Assembly: GCA_963995505.1 (NCBI GenBank)
Contig: OZ023188.1
Coordinates: 1,364,001-1,428,000 of the forward strand
Source of the DNA: Hypericum androsaemum
Lineage: Eukaryota; Streptophyta; Magnoliopsida; Malpighiales; Hypericaceae
DNA: 64,000 bases
Direction: 5' to 3'
Positions 11,546-25,208 of the stretch are shown piece after piece. The notes under the pieces were generated by a model. The model made no database searches. It worked only from the letters and a program-made list of their open reading frames with translations, and was not told where the DNA came from. The position numbers and the translations under genes are program-made. How positions within the stretch are numbered: the stretch's first letter is position 1; every line of letters begins with the position of its first letter.

Positions 11546-11789
11546 GCCACCATTTGTGAAATAAGTTATTGTCAAATTCGAAATTCTATGATAGGAGATG
11601 ACGTGATGTTTTAGTGACATGAAAAAGTGGACAAAAATAACTCACATATATTATAATAGAAAAATATATTTAAAAAACCTCTTCTCTTCCCGGTCCCGCT
11701 CTCCTTCCTCTCCTCTCTCACTGAAATACCACGTCATCTCCGATCCCAAATTTCAAATCCGACAATAACTTATTTCACAAATGGTGGTC
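11546..11789. mobile_element. Hairpin MITE-like inverted repeat
   Basis: The left arm (GCCACCATTTGTGAAATAAG near 11546, through GGAGATGACGTGATG to about 11620) is repeated inverted on the right as CACGTCATCTCC...CTTATTTCACAAATGGTGG up to 11789. The arms are about 70-75 bp with a short pyrimidine-rich loop. This is a foldback element of MITE type. Target duplication not resolved. Confidence 0.6.
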
Positions 11790-14700
11790 GGAGTAAAACA
11801 AACGGTAATTTTGATATTTTTAAAACACTGTGTATTAAAATATATTTTAACCCTCATTTTTAACTCTATTTTGGTATAACCTTATAATTGGAGTAATGAT
11901 AATCTGTTAACGATAATATGGTAATAGTACAACTTGGAATTCCAAATGGACCATTAGAATATAGAACCAAATTAATGATGTAATTCTGGGGTTGGTGAGC
12001 TATTGACTTTTGATTTGGGTATTCCAGTGGGCCCGGCTCATCAACGTTGGGCCTTGTCCTCTCGGATATTCTAGAAGTCTACCTACTCACGATCCTACTT
12101 ATACTATACGTTACAAATTAAAAGATGGAACAAAAAAAAAAGAAATTCCCACGGTCACGTCTATAACCTAAATTCCGTGATGTTAACCAATATCAAATTA
12201 AGAACTTATAAAAAAACCAATATTAAATTAAGATCTATTAGTCTTTTTTTTCTTCTACTGTTGGAAGTAAACGGAATAGCGTGGAATGATATAGACTAGT
12301 AACAAATAATTAACAAATAAATTTATTATGAATTTGTAAGGAGGTGTTCTCGCACTCGGGTACCCTTCTTTTTTTCTACCGCGATTATTTTATTGGGTTT
12401 CACTGCCGCCGTAGGAGTTTAGCAAAAATCTTGGCTGCAACTTCGTAATCTTCATATGTGGGAATTTTACTCTGATTTTATATGTAACATGTAAATATTA
12501 TTATCATTAATAAAAATTACTCATAAAAAATAAATTTGTTAGGAAAGAAATTGGTAAGAATATATTATTGGTTGAAACTACTTGGTATTAAGACAAACTA
12601 GTAATATATTGACGCTACGAGGTGCAATTTTTCCTGACGCAGACAAGTGATGTATATACCGAGTATATCTCCGCTGGTCGGGTGAACTTCTTTTGAAATA
12701 AGGGAAATTACGTAGGTAATGTCTCGACCACGACTTTGACGATAAAATAATAGCTTTAACAAACCTTTCCCCTGCACGAAATTATTTTTTTCCCAATGAT
12801 TAGGTACTTTGTGACCTTGGCGCTATAAATATATATACAAACACACATCATAAACGTATATAATTTGGAAATTGTAGGTTTGTGGTTGACGTAGTACATA
12901 CTGGTTTAAAACGGTTTGGAGAAGCAGATAGGGCCATCTTTCTCGCGGGATACCTTAGGGGACACGTTATTTTGATTAGGAGCAATTGTCATATCTCAAT
13001 CTTTTTTTGATAAATAATTGTCATATCTCAATAGAGAAAGCAAGAGACGTGATTTTCCTATTAGACTGAAAAAAGACCACAACCTGTTTGACCATATTGA
13101 GATACAGAGATTAGGCAATAATTTTTTTTTTCGTATTGTCAGATTTTATCTAGAGATGATTCTCTTATAGTAATATTTCTAGTTAAACTTAAACTAAAAA
13201 TTCATGTCCTACTATTTCGACCAATTCTTAAGATAATTTTTTAAGTTGTATTAGTTTTGCATGTATATTGCTAAATTTTCATTGAGATAAAAAGTTTTTC
13301 TTTTGTAAGTGGAGATATTATGAATAACGCACGAAAATTGTTGCATAGGAAAGTCACACCAAGTTGAGCAAAGAGAACAACAGTAGAGAATTTAGACCGC
13401 AAAATTAGATGCTTCGAGACTATCTAGAGAAAGAAAATGCTCAAAAAAATTTCTTCATAAGTATAATTTACTTATAAAAAGAATTCAAACAGATTAAGAT
13501 TATTGTTGAGATTACTGTACATTTACTTTTTTAGATTAATATATTATTAGTTGCAAGTGTGTAAATTTGTTTATATGTTTGAAAAGTCTACATACTCACT
13601 GTCTTAAATTTTTTGTTTGAAATAAAAATTCTAATATGGTATTATAGCACTATTTATGCGATCAAGATTAGTCCACCTCATCCATTTATCAATTCCTACA
13701 AAAATAGATATACAGCTACGCAATGAGGAATTTTTTGATAGAAATACAACATCATTTTTGGTAAACCACAAAGGCCACATGATACAAGCATGCTCCTTAG
13801 GCACCTTGTCAGTGACTTGAATTAAACCCCTGTAACATTATACTACAATCTATACTTTATCAATTTCTTATTATCCCGTGTCATTATCTTCGATCTTGGC
13901 ACACAATTTTTTTAAAATAATTTTTTACACCAAGTTACACGGTAAGAATTAATTTTTTAACTGCCAAAAATTATTTAGCCTAGTCGCATAAGCGTTGAAG
14001 AATTTGACAGAGATCTAGGATTCAAACTCTGGCATAGACTAGACCTATTCTTGGTGTAATTTACCTTTCAAAAAAATAGTTTTTAACTTCAGTCAATTCT
14101 TTACTAAATCTTGTGTAAAATACTTTTTGGCAGCACCAATTAACATGGAGTGAATATGGTTTTCTGAATGGAAATTTTTTGAAATATTCCCAAATAATCC
14201 AAAGCTAGCATTTTTAGCACTTATTGGCATACAGAACGCGTGAGTACCTAGCCATATATGTCATGTAGAGTGCAAGGGTCTTCAACTCACTTATATTCAT
14301 TTACCTATCATAAAAAAAAGCTTATAATCATTTACCACCAAGCGAATTTTCCTAGACTAACATCAGCTCCAAAGTTGGAGTTCTAGTACAGTTTTAAAAT
14401 TTGGAACCTGTAAAAACAGATTGCTTGACTTCCTTTCAAATTTTTACTACAAAGATTCAAACATAGTATCAGATCAGGTTGATCCGTTGCTTATTGTTGG
14501 TCTTATACGATCTCTTTTATCACACGTTGACAATGTCAAAATCCGTGAAAACTTTGATTTGATGAGCTTCATTTGATACGGTGTGTTAATATATTTTTTG
14601 GTTAACATCTGTATTGACAGTCGAGCATTGTCGGACTCTACTTTATGTAGTGACTCTCTAAATGGTGTCTATTACATTCATAAAACTTGAATCTAATATA

Positions 14701-16146
14701 ATTGAATTAAATTTTTTTATAAGTAAAAATTATATTCACCAATCAAAACTGTACAAAGTTATATAAAATTACTATATCCTTAATTGCAAATTTATTGAAC
14801 TTAGTTTAAAAAATTACCTACCAATTGAATATATCTATCTTACCTCGAGCAAATATTTACTTAGGACGCCTAGAATAGACTCAGACCCAATTATTTTCTA
14901 CGGCTCCACCACGTGACTACTGCAGCTCACTATTCCAAGAACCTTACTCATTAGGCAACCAATTCCGATTAGAAATCTGTAGCTAATGCAAATCTCAATT
15001 CCCACTAATATGCAAATGGTTCGTTTTAAGGTCGTCATTATTTGGAAGATGAGATAAACTTACCTAATTAAGCGATACAAGCTATGGTCTACAAGAACTT
15101 CTTCCGGTATCCCAGCCCTATTTTGATGCAAAAGCTTCGAAGCTACAGGCTGGCACAATTAATGGGTTACGAAATTTAATTCCCGATCCCTCTCATTTTT
15201 AAGGGAAGGGAAAGGGTCCTAGAAGGCTAGAACGAATCCAACCTTGTTCATTAAGTATAACTAGCTGGATGGACTAAATATGGGATCTTGGTGTGATTAG
15301 AGTATGATGTTAGTTATGCTAAGTTGATGATTTGTGATTGTTGGAGAATCGAGTGATATTATTAGTCGGACTTGAATTTTGATACTCAGTCATATACAAT
15401 TAAAAAAATTGTGATGCAAGTAATCATCAATTGATATCGTGTTGTCATAAATGCAACCGTAGTCAATTTTTGGATACAAATTCAGTGATCTGATTTGGAT
15501 TTCTTTTTTTATAGGTAAATTTTATTTAACTGAAATATTAGTTATTACATATTTAACTGTTGCAGTGGAAAGGGTATCACACAAAAATACATAATTGCAG
15601 ATCTTCGTCTTATTTTTTATATAGTTTTTAGCATCGTGTCAATCCGATACTTTAGCAGAAAGTTACAGCTTTTTTACCGAGAAAAGGTTGACAAGAATCT
15701 GCGAATTAATCTTCCGCTCTAATAATAACCCTAGGAGTTAGCTACAACTTCGATAAAAACTTTGCTCTAGTAACACAATGAAAATCTCCCACAGAGAAAA
15801 AGAGTGTCCAAGTTGATTATGATTTTTTATAAGTAGAATAATTATACCGTAAGAAGAGAACAATGATTTTCCATGTTAGAAGTTGTAACTATTCCTGACG
15901 ACTCTCAATACCGGACAATTAACACTTAGTAGTCACCGTGCATTTTCAAGAATCTTGACTAGTTAGTGTATAATCATAGATGTGGGCTCCGGGTGTAACT
16001 TTTTCATCAAGTAACTGGCTGGATGAACTAAATCTGGGCTCTTGGTGAGAGTAGGGTACGAAGTTAGTAATTATTCTAATTAGCAATATGATTAATCACT
16101 ATACATATCAATTAAAATTTGAATACCTTCTAACTCTAGATGAACT
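11790..16146. other. 4.3 kb AT-rich intergenic DNA, no gene seen
   Basis: No frame of gene-like length or recognised domain on either strand. A segment around 15255-15400 (CTAGCTGGATGGACTAAAT...) recurs diverged around 16009-16125 (ACTGGCTGGATGAACTAAAT...), indicating an old local duplication. Confidence 0.55.
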
Positions 16147-17369
16147 AGAAAAATTATTCCCTTGTCTCTGGTGTTTGGTCACCATTTTTCTCGAGTCCCT
16201 GGATTTACAAAAAAGATTTTGCCGTCCCCCGTATTTAGTTTTAAAAACTCTCGGATCCCTGGCTAACGTCAGTACCTTTTTTTATCATGAAAATGACCAA
16301 AATATCCTTAACAAAAAAAATTATCTTCTTTAACCTTGACCAAGAACACCAACCTAAAAAATCAACCTAAAAAAAATCAAACTAACCAAAATCCAAGAAC
16401 ACCAATCCAATCAAACTAACACAAACCTAACAACTACAACACCAACCAAAAACAAAACTCATCTTTAAAGCCAAACCCAAACCTAATCCCATCGCATTAC
16501 TCATCAGGAGGAGGCGGCGGCGACCTGGACAGCCTACGACCCATCAAGGTCCTGGGCAAGGGCGCAATGGATACGGTCTTTCTTGTCCGCGACCCGGACT
16601 CCCCCGCTGCCGCTGCCCTCGCTCCTCTCCTCCTTCGAGGACCACCACTTCCTCGCGTGGTCGGTCCTGTTCTGCCCCGGCGGCGACCTCAACGTCGTCT
16701 GCCACCGCCTGACCGACCTGGTCTTCTCCTCGACCGTCGCAAGGTTCTACCTCGTTGAGATCCTCACCGCCCTCGGCCACCTCCACTCCCGCCTCGGCCT
16801 CACCTTCCGCGACCTCAAGCCCGAGAACGTCCTCGTCTCTGTCGACAAGATCAACAAGGCCATCCGCGATGCCTTCCCCAACGAGAGCGAGGTGGGTGCC
16901 GCGTTATGGAATTACGTGTTTTCGGATTCGTTGGTGGAGGTTACTGACTTGGAATTTGTTTATACAGCTGCTGTTTAAGAGCCAGATTGGGTTTGGGTTT
17001 GGCTCTAAAGATGGGTTTTGTTTTTAGGTTTTTGGTTGATTAAATTTCTTGGGTTTCTCAGTTGGTGTTGTAGTTCCTGAGTTTGTGTTAGTTTGATTGG
17101 TTGGTATTCTTGGTTGTGTTTTTGGATTTTGATTAGTTTGATATTATTTCTAGGTTGATTTTTTTTGGTGTTCTTAGTAAGAGGTTAAAGAAGATGAATT
17201 TTTTAAAGAGTATTTTAGTTATTTCTGTGACAAAAAAAGAGTGCTCACGTCAGCCAGGGACCCGAGACTTTCTAAAACCAAATATAGGGGATGGTAAAAT
17301 ATTTTTTAGAAATTCAAGGACCCAAGAGGAAGGATGACCAAACACCAGGGAGAAGGGGGTAATTTACCC
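16147..17369. mobile_element. MULE-like element 2 carrying a captured kinase fragment
   Basis: The ends match elements 1 and 3. Left has AAATTATTCCCTTGTCTCTGG then GTGTTTGGTCACC, and CCCTGGCTAACGTCAG. Right is the inverse ending GGGTAATTTACCC at 17369, with CTGACG-type TCACGTCAGCCAGGGACCCGAGA. The inverted repeats are unusually long, about 340 bp per arm: left internal AAAGCCAAACCCAAACC near 16470 matches the inverse GGTTTGGGTTTGGCT-type segment near 16990. The nine bases flanking each end do not match, so this copy is old or its end has decayed. The GC-rich core at 16500-16920 is foreign to the arms and encodes kinase pieces. Confidence 0.75.
16525..16920 (+). pseudogene. Captured AGC-type protein kinase fragment (frameshifted, internally deleted)
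   Basis: Frame one from about 16530 reads DLDSLRPIKVLGKGAMDTVF and LVRD, the Gly-rich loop region of plant AGC VIII kinases (normally GKGAMGTVFLV). The next recognisable part is in another frame from about 16605: SLLSSFEDHHFLAWSVLFCP, GGDLN and FYLVEILTALGHLHS. It ends with LTFRDLKPENVLVS, the catalytic loop with Asp, Lys and Asn kept. The segment with the ATP-binding Lys and helix C is missing, as is everything after the catalytic loop. The GC content is much higher than the surroundings. It cannot encode an active kinase and is best read as a gene fragment transduplicated into the MULE. The closest subfamily in my judgement is UNICORN-like AGC, which is a memory-based guess. Confidence 0.75.
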
Positions 17370-18945
17370 TTAAATGTTTTGACCCAATAAATAGTGGTCT
17401 GGTTTGTTTTCCAGAAGAAAAAATTATCACTCAAATAAAAACGAACGCCGAAATTTTTTTTATGAGTATAATTTTAATATGATTATAATTTGTAAAGATA
17501 TTCAATATTGTGCTATATAAAGTACATATTCCAAAATCACCCGCAGAGATAACTCTTTCACTAACTTTTCTTTAAAGTTAACCCATATAAAGTAATTCGA
17601 AAATTTTCTATGTTTACAACTATGGCCAGGTATGTATTCGTGGAGGTAACCCAATAGAAGAAAATGTTTCAAAAGAACCATAGAAAGCCTCCTCCAAAAC
17701 CATGAAGTGTTTCTTTTTTTTTGTGTGGAAGATATGAAGTATTTCTCCTTAACTATTCAATCTCTGTAGTCGATTTAACGGCTATAGTATAAACCCCATA
17801 TTATACTTCCCACCTTATTATACGTTTCCATGCCCAACTTTTCTCACCATCTGTACGTACAAAGAAAAAGGCAAATTACTCCCAGAGCTCGTATGTATGG
17901 TTAAATATATTATTTGGTCACATGTGTCATATCAACATGGAGCCGTAGGGGAGAGTATGACGTGGTTCATTTAAGTCTAGTATGGATGCCACTTAGGATG
18001 ATGATATGACACGTGTGATCTAAAAAATGACTCTAGGGTATTAATTGTTCTATTTTGAAATGTACAGGGTGCAATTTGACCCACTTTTTAGTACAGAGAG
18101 CTAATTAAATTTTTTGAATAAATAGAATGACTTATATGATCTTTATTGTTTAATTATTCAAACCAAACCTTATTCTTTTCACCAGACACTATTTTCATCC
18201 AAGTCGTTATCCTTCCTTCGCATTCTCCTTGTAACACCTGTTGCAGTTCTCTCCAGTACTTTTCCCAATCCCTCCCTAGCCCTACTTTTTTTTTAGAAAC
18301 ATCCCTAGCTGTACTTGGTACTTACAAAAACGCGTCAAGCCAACTATGTACATTCCCGGGAAAATTAAAATCCGGAGGTCAATATAATTATATAAACCCC
18401 AAAAAAATATTTTAAAGGTGGAAATTAATTCATTTGATAAACCAAAACATAATTATTTTTTCGGTCGGCCAAAGACAAAAAAAAAATCTCTCAAAAGTGG
18501 TCACCTCAACGCACTAACCTTCATTCACATAAAGACATACAATTTTCCTACAAAATCAAGTTTTACTTCCGTTCCCGTATATTGATCTATTTTCTTCCTA
18601 CTCCCTGTCAAAAAAGAAAATAGACCCTCTGTATATATCTAGCATTTTTTTGAACTCGAATCTGACTAATTTATATTTAAACGGAATAGATTCGCTAATA
18701 AGCAAGTTGCACGGACCTTTTCTAGAACATTAAAAGCCCGTCTATATAAATGTACGTGTACGTGGCAATAGCAAAATATAAATATTCGAGGTTTCGGTTG
18801 CTTCACCATGTTCGGTACCCTGCACTAACTACTTCAATACTCTCTCTCTCAAAACGCTGCCGTTTAGTATATCACATTTTCTACTTGCATGTATTAATTA
18901 GTACTAGAGCATCTTATATATCGTTTTTTGCTTAATTACCTCGGA
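17370..18945. other. Intergenic and promoter/5' UTR of the RBOH gene
   Basis: AT-rich. The final about 200 bp contains a candidate TATA box and a short CT run (CTCTCTCTCTC near 18841), usual in plant 5' UTRs. No other gene seen. Confidence 0.5.
18743..18751 (+). promoter_or_regulatory. Candidate TATA box of the RBOHF-like gene
   Basis: TATATAAAT, about 195 bp upstream of the ATG at 18946, in the correct orientation. Assigned by position and consensus only. Confidence 0.4.
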
Positions 18946-21900
18946 ATGAGTGGCCTTCGAGGGCACGGGAGGCGGTGGGCCTCCGACGATGCGCCGGGGA
19001 CGAGCGTTGACGTCGGCGACTCCCCGGCGGCTTATTATCCTTCCCCCGGGACGGAGTACTACTCCACCTCCGGCGACGGAGAAGAGGAGTTCGTCGAGGT
19101 GACGCTCGATCTCCGGGACGACGACACCGTCATCCTCCGGAGCATCGACCCCGCCCCCGCGCCGGCGGCGACGGTTATCAATATTGGCGACTCCGGTGAT
19201 GAGTCTCCGTCGCCGGCGGGGATGAAGCGGAGCTCGTCGAAAAAGCTGCTCCAGCTTTCGCAGGAGCTGAAGGCGGAGGCCGTTGCGAAGGCGAGGCAGT
19301 TCTCGCAGGAGCTGAAGGCCGAGCTCCGGCGGTTCTCGTGGAGCCACGGTCACGCGTCCCGCGTGCTTTCAGACAATGGCCGCGGCGGCGGCGCGTCGGA
19401 TTCGATCGCGGCTCTAGCGGCTCGCGCGCTGAGGAAGCAGCGGGCTCAGTTGGACCGGACTCGGTCCGGCGCCTTGAAAGCTCTTCGCGGTTTGAGGTTC
19501 ATAAGCGGGAACGGTAAGACTAACGGCGTTAATGGCTGGGACGAGGTTCAGAGGAATTTTGACGTCCTCGCTAACGACGGTTACCTTCACCGCCCCGACT
19601 TCGCTCTGTGCATAGGTCTGCTCCATTAACTAACTCTTTTTTTTCTTTTCTGATAAAATGACAATCGTTTTATTATCAGTAAATTTATGATGATCACATA
19701 ATAAATTTAATAAGTTTAAGACATAGGAACTGAGTCAAATACTATCTCTAAAATAATACCAAATTGTGATTATAATAAGTGGAATGTTAGTTTTATAACG
19801 CTGTTGCATTAAGTTAGTTAATGTAGCAATTATATTAATGTGACTTATCAAAAAATTATATTAATTTGACCGTAAATTATAAATTTAGAGGTAAAACTTG
19901 TGCTAACACTGTTGTATTTAGTTGCTTAATGTAGCAATTATGTTAATTAATGTGAGCTTTAATTTGGTGGTGGGTGAAGGGATGAAAGATTCGAAGGAGT
20001 TCGCGACGGAGCTTTTCGACGCGTTGGGGAGGAGGAGGAGGTTGAAAGTGGACAAGATTAGTAGGGACGAGCTCTACGAGTTTTGGTCCCAAATCACCGA
20101 CCAAAGCTTCGATTCTCGCCTCCAGATCTTCTTCGACATGTAATTAACTAAATCTCCGTATTTCACTAATTGATTAAAGTCTACAAATCTGTACTACATA
20201 CGGTTGCGCAACAACGGGATTATATCCAGTTCGAATTTCATTAGTCGGTTTAGTCGGTGTTTAAATAGCGTATGGTATAGAAAATTTGTGTTAGTCTCGT
20301 ACGAGTTAGGGAGGGATTGACTTATATGCCTAAACTACAAGCTTATAAGTTAAAAACAAGACTAATATAATTATGGTAACTATTAGTTGTTATTATGACT
20401 GGTACCGGCTCATTTAATTTTGAATCGTCAATATTATCTTAATTGTTCAAAAATTGACGCCTGTGCATTTGTTATGTGACAGGGTAGATAAAAACTCAGA
20501 CGGGAGAATCACCGAAGAAGAAGTTAAGGAGGTACGTACTGGAATTTTAATTCCAAAAAGTGTCAATATTTATTCTTTTAATGACCGTTTCTTGCTGTTG
20601 AAGATCGAATTTGACCGACATAATCAATAAGGGACTAACGTTTATGACGAAAAAAATATATCATAAAATTACTCTGTCAAACCCACTATGAGGTCATTGT
20701 GGGAAAAATAATTTAAAGATTTATCGACGACCGACCTTTACTGGAGAATTGGGAGTTTCTCTGGCGAAATAAAATGTTGAATAATTAGAAAAGATTTATT
20801 CGTCTTGTATATTTTTTGATTATCAAGTTGCACGATTAGGCGAGGATTGGGTGAACTTAAACCAGTTCAAATTCTAGGTTCTGCCAACTCCAGTATAGTA
20901 GAAATCGACGTCCACTAATCAACTTAATTTTTTTTAAATTTTCGCCCAAAAAAATTCATTTGAATATTCAAAGTTTACATAAGGCCATTGTTATATATGT
21001 CAGATAATCGGACTAATTAATCTAATTTTAAATCGAGTTTAAAAAAAATCCGTTAACACATCTCCATTACATCATATCATATGATAACGAGTTTTTAGTG
21101 CGGTTGGAGGAGAGGGGACCCTTTGCTCAGTCTAATATTACCATGTCGCCTTTTTTTCTTTATTTTTGAACTACGTAGTTTGCTGATTACGTGTGGGTTT
21201 TAGACATTGGGCTGTCAATTACATGTGCCACTTGTCTCCATTTACATTTTTTTTTCTTTAACGTGATTTTGTAGATTATCATGCTTAGTGCGTCTGCCAA
21301 CAAGTTGTCGAGATTGAAGGAGCAAGCGGAGGAGTACGCAGCTTTAATAATGGAGGAATTGGACCCTGAGAGGCTTGGCTACATCGAGGTATAATTAACG
21401 TTTCAGTTACCGATCGACTAATACATGTTTCAGCCGGGTATGATATACTTTAATTATATACTTGCTTTGTTAGGCAAAGAATGACCAACTCTTCCAACTA
21501 TTGGGTTAGAATATTGTTGCTAAACGGTGTAGGAAAGAAATCGATTGCATAAATAATTTGGATAAGTAAGCTTGACTTTATGTGGAGAAAATATTACCGG
21601 TTGGTGAACAGATTTTCCAGTGCCGTCTCCCCGTTTCTTCCATTTATTTGGTCAATAGAGACAAATTAACGAAGGAATTTCTGCCTTAAAAGAGACCAGA
21701 TCTATTTGGGATATAAGCAATTATGGGATTATTCCCCAAAAAATAGGTCCACATCTACTGTATCACAGTCACCTACTACATTATTGACCATTGGGACACA
21801 TTCCTACCACGTTTTGAACCTAAATCAACTCAGTGGGGTCCATTGGTATATCTTCCACACTCGTACAAAACTTGTTCTTTGATGTTTCCCCGTAGGATTG

Positions 21901-24900
21901 CGCGTGCTCCTTTTTGTCATTGAGCAGTAGCGTATAACAGAATGGCATGCTGACCATATTCGTTCTGATCGGTTAAAATCTTCTGATTTAAATTCGAACC
22001 CAAAATTTTTTTGTAATTCCCATTCGCGGGGTTGTGCAAAATCTAACGGGACAATTTTCAGCATCAATGTACAGGAAAATAAGTATATGTCTTTGATAAT
22101 TTTAAACTGATCTTGTTTGGTTACATGCTAATTATGGCAGCTTTGGCAATTAGAGACCCTCCTCCTACAAAAGGATACGTACTTAAACTATAGTCAAGCT
22201 CTAAGCTACACTAGCCAAGTGTTGAGCCAGAACTTGCAAGGGCTAGGGAACAAAAACCCCATTAAGAGAATTAGCAGGGAATTGTTCTACTTCATCCAGG
22301 AGAATTGGAGGAGAATCTGGGTGCTGACACTGTGGATACTGATCATGGCCGGACTGTTTACGTGGAAGTTCATCCAGTACCGGAACAAAGACGCGTACAA
22401 GATAATGGGTTACTGTCTCCCCACGGCTAAAGGAGCAGGGGAGACATTGAAGCTCAACATGGCTCTTATTCTCTTCCCGGTTTGTAGAAACACCATCACC
22501 TGGCTTCGGTCGACAAGGTTGGGCCACTTTGTGCCTTTTGACGACAACATCAACTTTCACAAGGTATACTCCTTGTTAAAACTTGATTACTCTTTTAAAT
22601 TCATTGTATACTTTTGTACTCTCTGCTTGCTTAGTGTTCACGTTTTCATCGAGTGGGTCCGGTCTCGGTGACTTTGTTGGAAGGTCAACATGATGGCTTA
22701 ATATTGACCATGAAATGCACTTAACTCATTAGCTAGTGTACGTTGTGGACTGAAGAGAAATCACCAAGCACGTAACCTCACCTTTTTTTGTTGAAAAAAC
22801 AGAGTATCTAATAAAGTGTATCTGATTTGGACTGATTAGTGGAGAGAAGAGACTTTTTTTTGCACTTCAATTACCGGCTAAACATGTTGCAGCTCGAAGT
22901 ATCGGGCTCTCGAATGGAATGAACACTGTCTGAAACACATCTGCATATGTAAGGGACTGTGATTGGAAATAATAACTTAATGTTCAAGGGATTCCTCTAA
23001 TTCTCTTCTATGTGTGCACATATTCAGACGATTGCAGCAGCGATCGTAGTTGGCGTAATCCTCCATGCAGGAATCCACCTCTCTTGCGACTTCCCGAGAG
23101 TGATAGACTCACAATATATGTACCAGAAGTATTTAGTTGACGATTTCGGTGCACATAAACCGTCGTACGGGGATTTGGTGAGAGGGGCTGAAGGTGTAAC
23201 AGGGATTCTGATGGTTATCTTTATGACAATTGCGTTTACACTCGCAACCCGATGGTTCAGGCGGAGCCTTATTAAGCTGCCAAGACCTTTTGACAGGCTC
23301 ACTGGTTTCAATGCTTTTTGGTACTCGCACCATCTATTTGTCATTGTCTACATCTTGCTCATCATCCACGGGATGTTCCTCTACCTTGTTCATCAATGGT
23401 ACTTGAAGACGGTATGTCTCGATATTCTTTCGGTGCATTTTGATGGTCGCCTAGCAATTACTCAACTTCACGTTCTTGTTTACAGACTTGGATGTATCTT
23501 GCTGTACCTGTTTCAATATATGCTGGGGAAAGAGGCATTAGATTCTTCCGTTCTGGCTTCTACACCGTCCGCCTTCTGAAGGTACTAAAAAGAGAGGAAA
23601 CAATTCAGATGTCAAAAGGAGCCATGTGCCTCATCATACACCATCATTCCCCTGACCGTGATACTTTATTCAGGTTGCAATTTATCCTGGAAATGTTCTC
23701 ACCTTGCAAATGTCTAAGCCACCTCAGTTTCGTTACAAGAGCGGACAGTACATGTTTGTCCAGTGCCCTGCAGTTTCGCCATTCGAATGGTAAGTAAATA
23801 GTCAGATATCTCTGGTTTCAATCGTCCGGCTCTCCTCTGGATCCTTGACATGCTTTTCCTATTCCGTTCAGGCACCCGTTTTCGATTACTTCTGCTCCTG
23901 GTGATGACTACCTTAGTGTTCACATTCGACAGCTAGGTGATTGGACCCAAGAACTTAAGAGGTTGTTCTCCGAGGCATGTGAGCGACCCGTAGCCGGAAA
24001 AAGTGGGCTTCTCAGGGCCGACGAAACAACCAAGACAAGGTATCAGATTCAGACTAGTATGTTTAGTTTCTAATTTTACCTTCAGATCATGTGTTCCATT
24101 TCAGAATGTTATCAGCCTGGTACTGAATACAACATCCTCTTGAAACAGTCTGCCAAAGCTCAAAATAGATGGCCCTTATGGCGCTCCGGCACAGGACTAC
24201 CGCAAGTACGATGTCCTGTTGCTGGTTGGTCTCGGAATTGGAGCCACGCCTTTCATCAGCATTCTGAAAGATCTACTCAACAACATTGTGAAAATGGAGG
24301 AGCAAGCAGTAAGTATCCAAACTCAGCAATCCACACCCTTGATTCTCCAATCTGCAACGGGCATTATGCTCTTAGAACTCGCTGTTTCAAAAACACTCCC
24401 GACAAGTCACTTTGGGTCCAAGCCTCATTCTCGACTCCTCTATCTTCAGGATGCAGCCTCGGAAGTGAGTCGAATATCAGACCTCAGCAACGGAATTAAC
24501 GATTTTCCATCGTCCAACCAAATCTCACCAAAGCAAAGAAAGGCTCTGAGGACAACCAATGCTTATTTCTATTGGGTAACCAGAGAGCAAGGCTCCTTCG
24601 ATTGGTTCAAAGGCGTTATGAACGAAGTTGCGGAGCTTGATCGAAGGGTACCAAGGACTAATCTCTGACCTTATTCACTTCATTTTCTTGAAAGTTTCAT
24701 CATCTCCATTGTTTTCTCCAGGGTGTAATTGAGATGCATAACTACTTAACCAGCGTCTACGAAGAAGGCGATGCACGATCAACTCTTATCACAATGGTGC
24801 AAGCACTAAACCACGCGAAAAACGGCGTGGACATTGTTTCTGGCACCAGGGTAAGAAACTCATTGCTAATCAGATTCGCTCACCCGCCTGGTTTCCTATT

Positions 24901-25208
24901 AGTTCACACAAACTGTCGTCGCCTTAACAGGTCCGGACCCATTTCGCGCGGCCAAACTGGAAGAAAGTTCTGTCCAGATTGTCTTCCAAGCATTGCAATG
25001 CCAGAATAGGTACGTACATCTTCCTTGTCCAAACAGAAACCCCTCCCCTAATAAGATGATGAATTTTCCCTTAACATGGTCTGTCGATTCTGGATCAGGA
25101 GTGTTCTACTGCGGCGCACCGGTCCTGGCTAAAGAACTCAGCAAGCTCTGTTACGAGTTCAACCAAAAGGGTTCGACCAAGTTCGAGTTTCACAAGGAAC
25201 ACTTCTAA
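18946..25208 (+). CDS. RBOHF: Respiratory burst oxidase (NADPH oxidase), RBOHF-type, 14 exons, 951 aa
   Basis: Plasma-membrane enzyme that moves electrons from cytosolic NADPH through FAD and two haems to oxygen, making apoplastic superoxide. Exons: 18946-19615, 19980-20139, 20483-20531, 21275-21388, 22141-22563, 23028-23411, 23486-23581, 23674-23789, 23872-24039, 24149-24308, 24450-24647, 24722-24850, 24931-25009, 25099-25208. All are GT-AG and all stay in frame. The N-terminus has [18 protein letters not shown] and [15 protein letters not shown], features I recall from RBOHF. EF-hand [12 protein letters not shown] lies near residue 280, and Ca2+ binding there activates the family. Haem histidines lie in [22 protein letters not shown] and LLIIHG. 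FAD motif HPFSITSAP is near 671, NADPH motif GLGIGATPF near 754, and CGAPVL near 918. The C-terminus ends KEHF. Length agrees with Arabidopsis RBOHF (944). The start is [13 protein letters not shown]; upstream in-frame codons lack another ATG. Confidence 0.95.

Noticed and set aside
18904..19629. Minus-strand frames of 149 and 70 codons opposite the first RBOHF exon
   Set aside because: GC-rich shadow of a clearly real exon on the plus strand.
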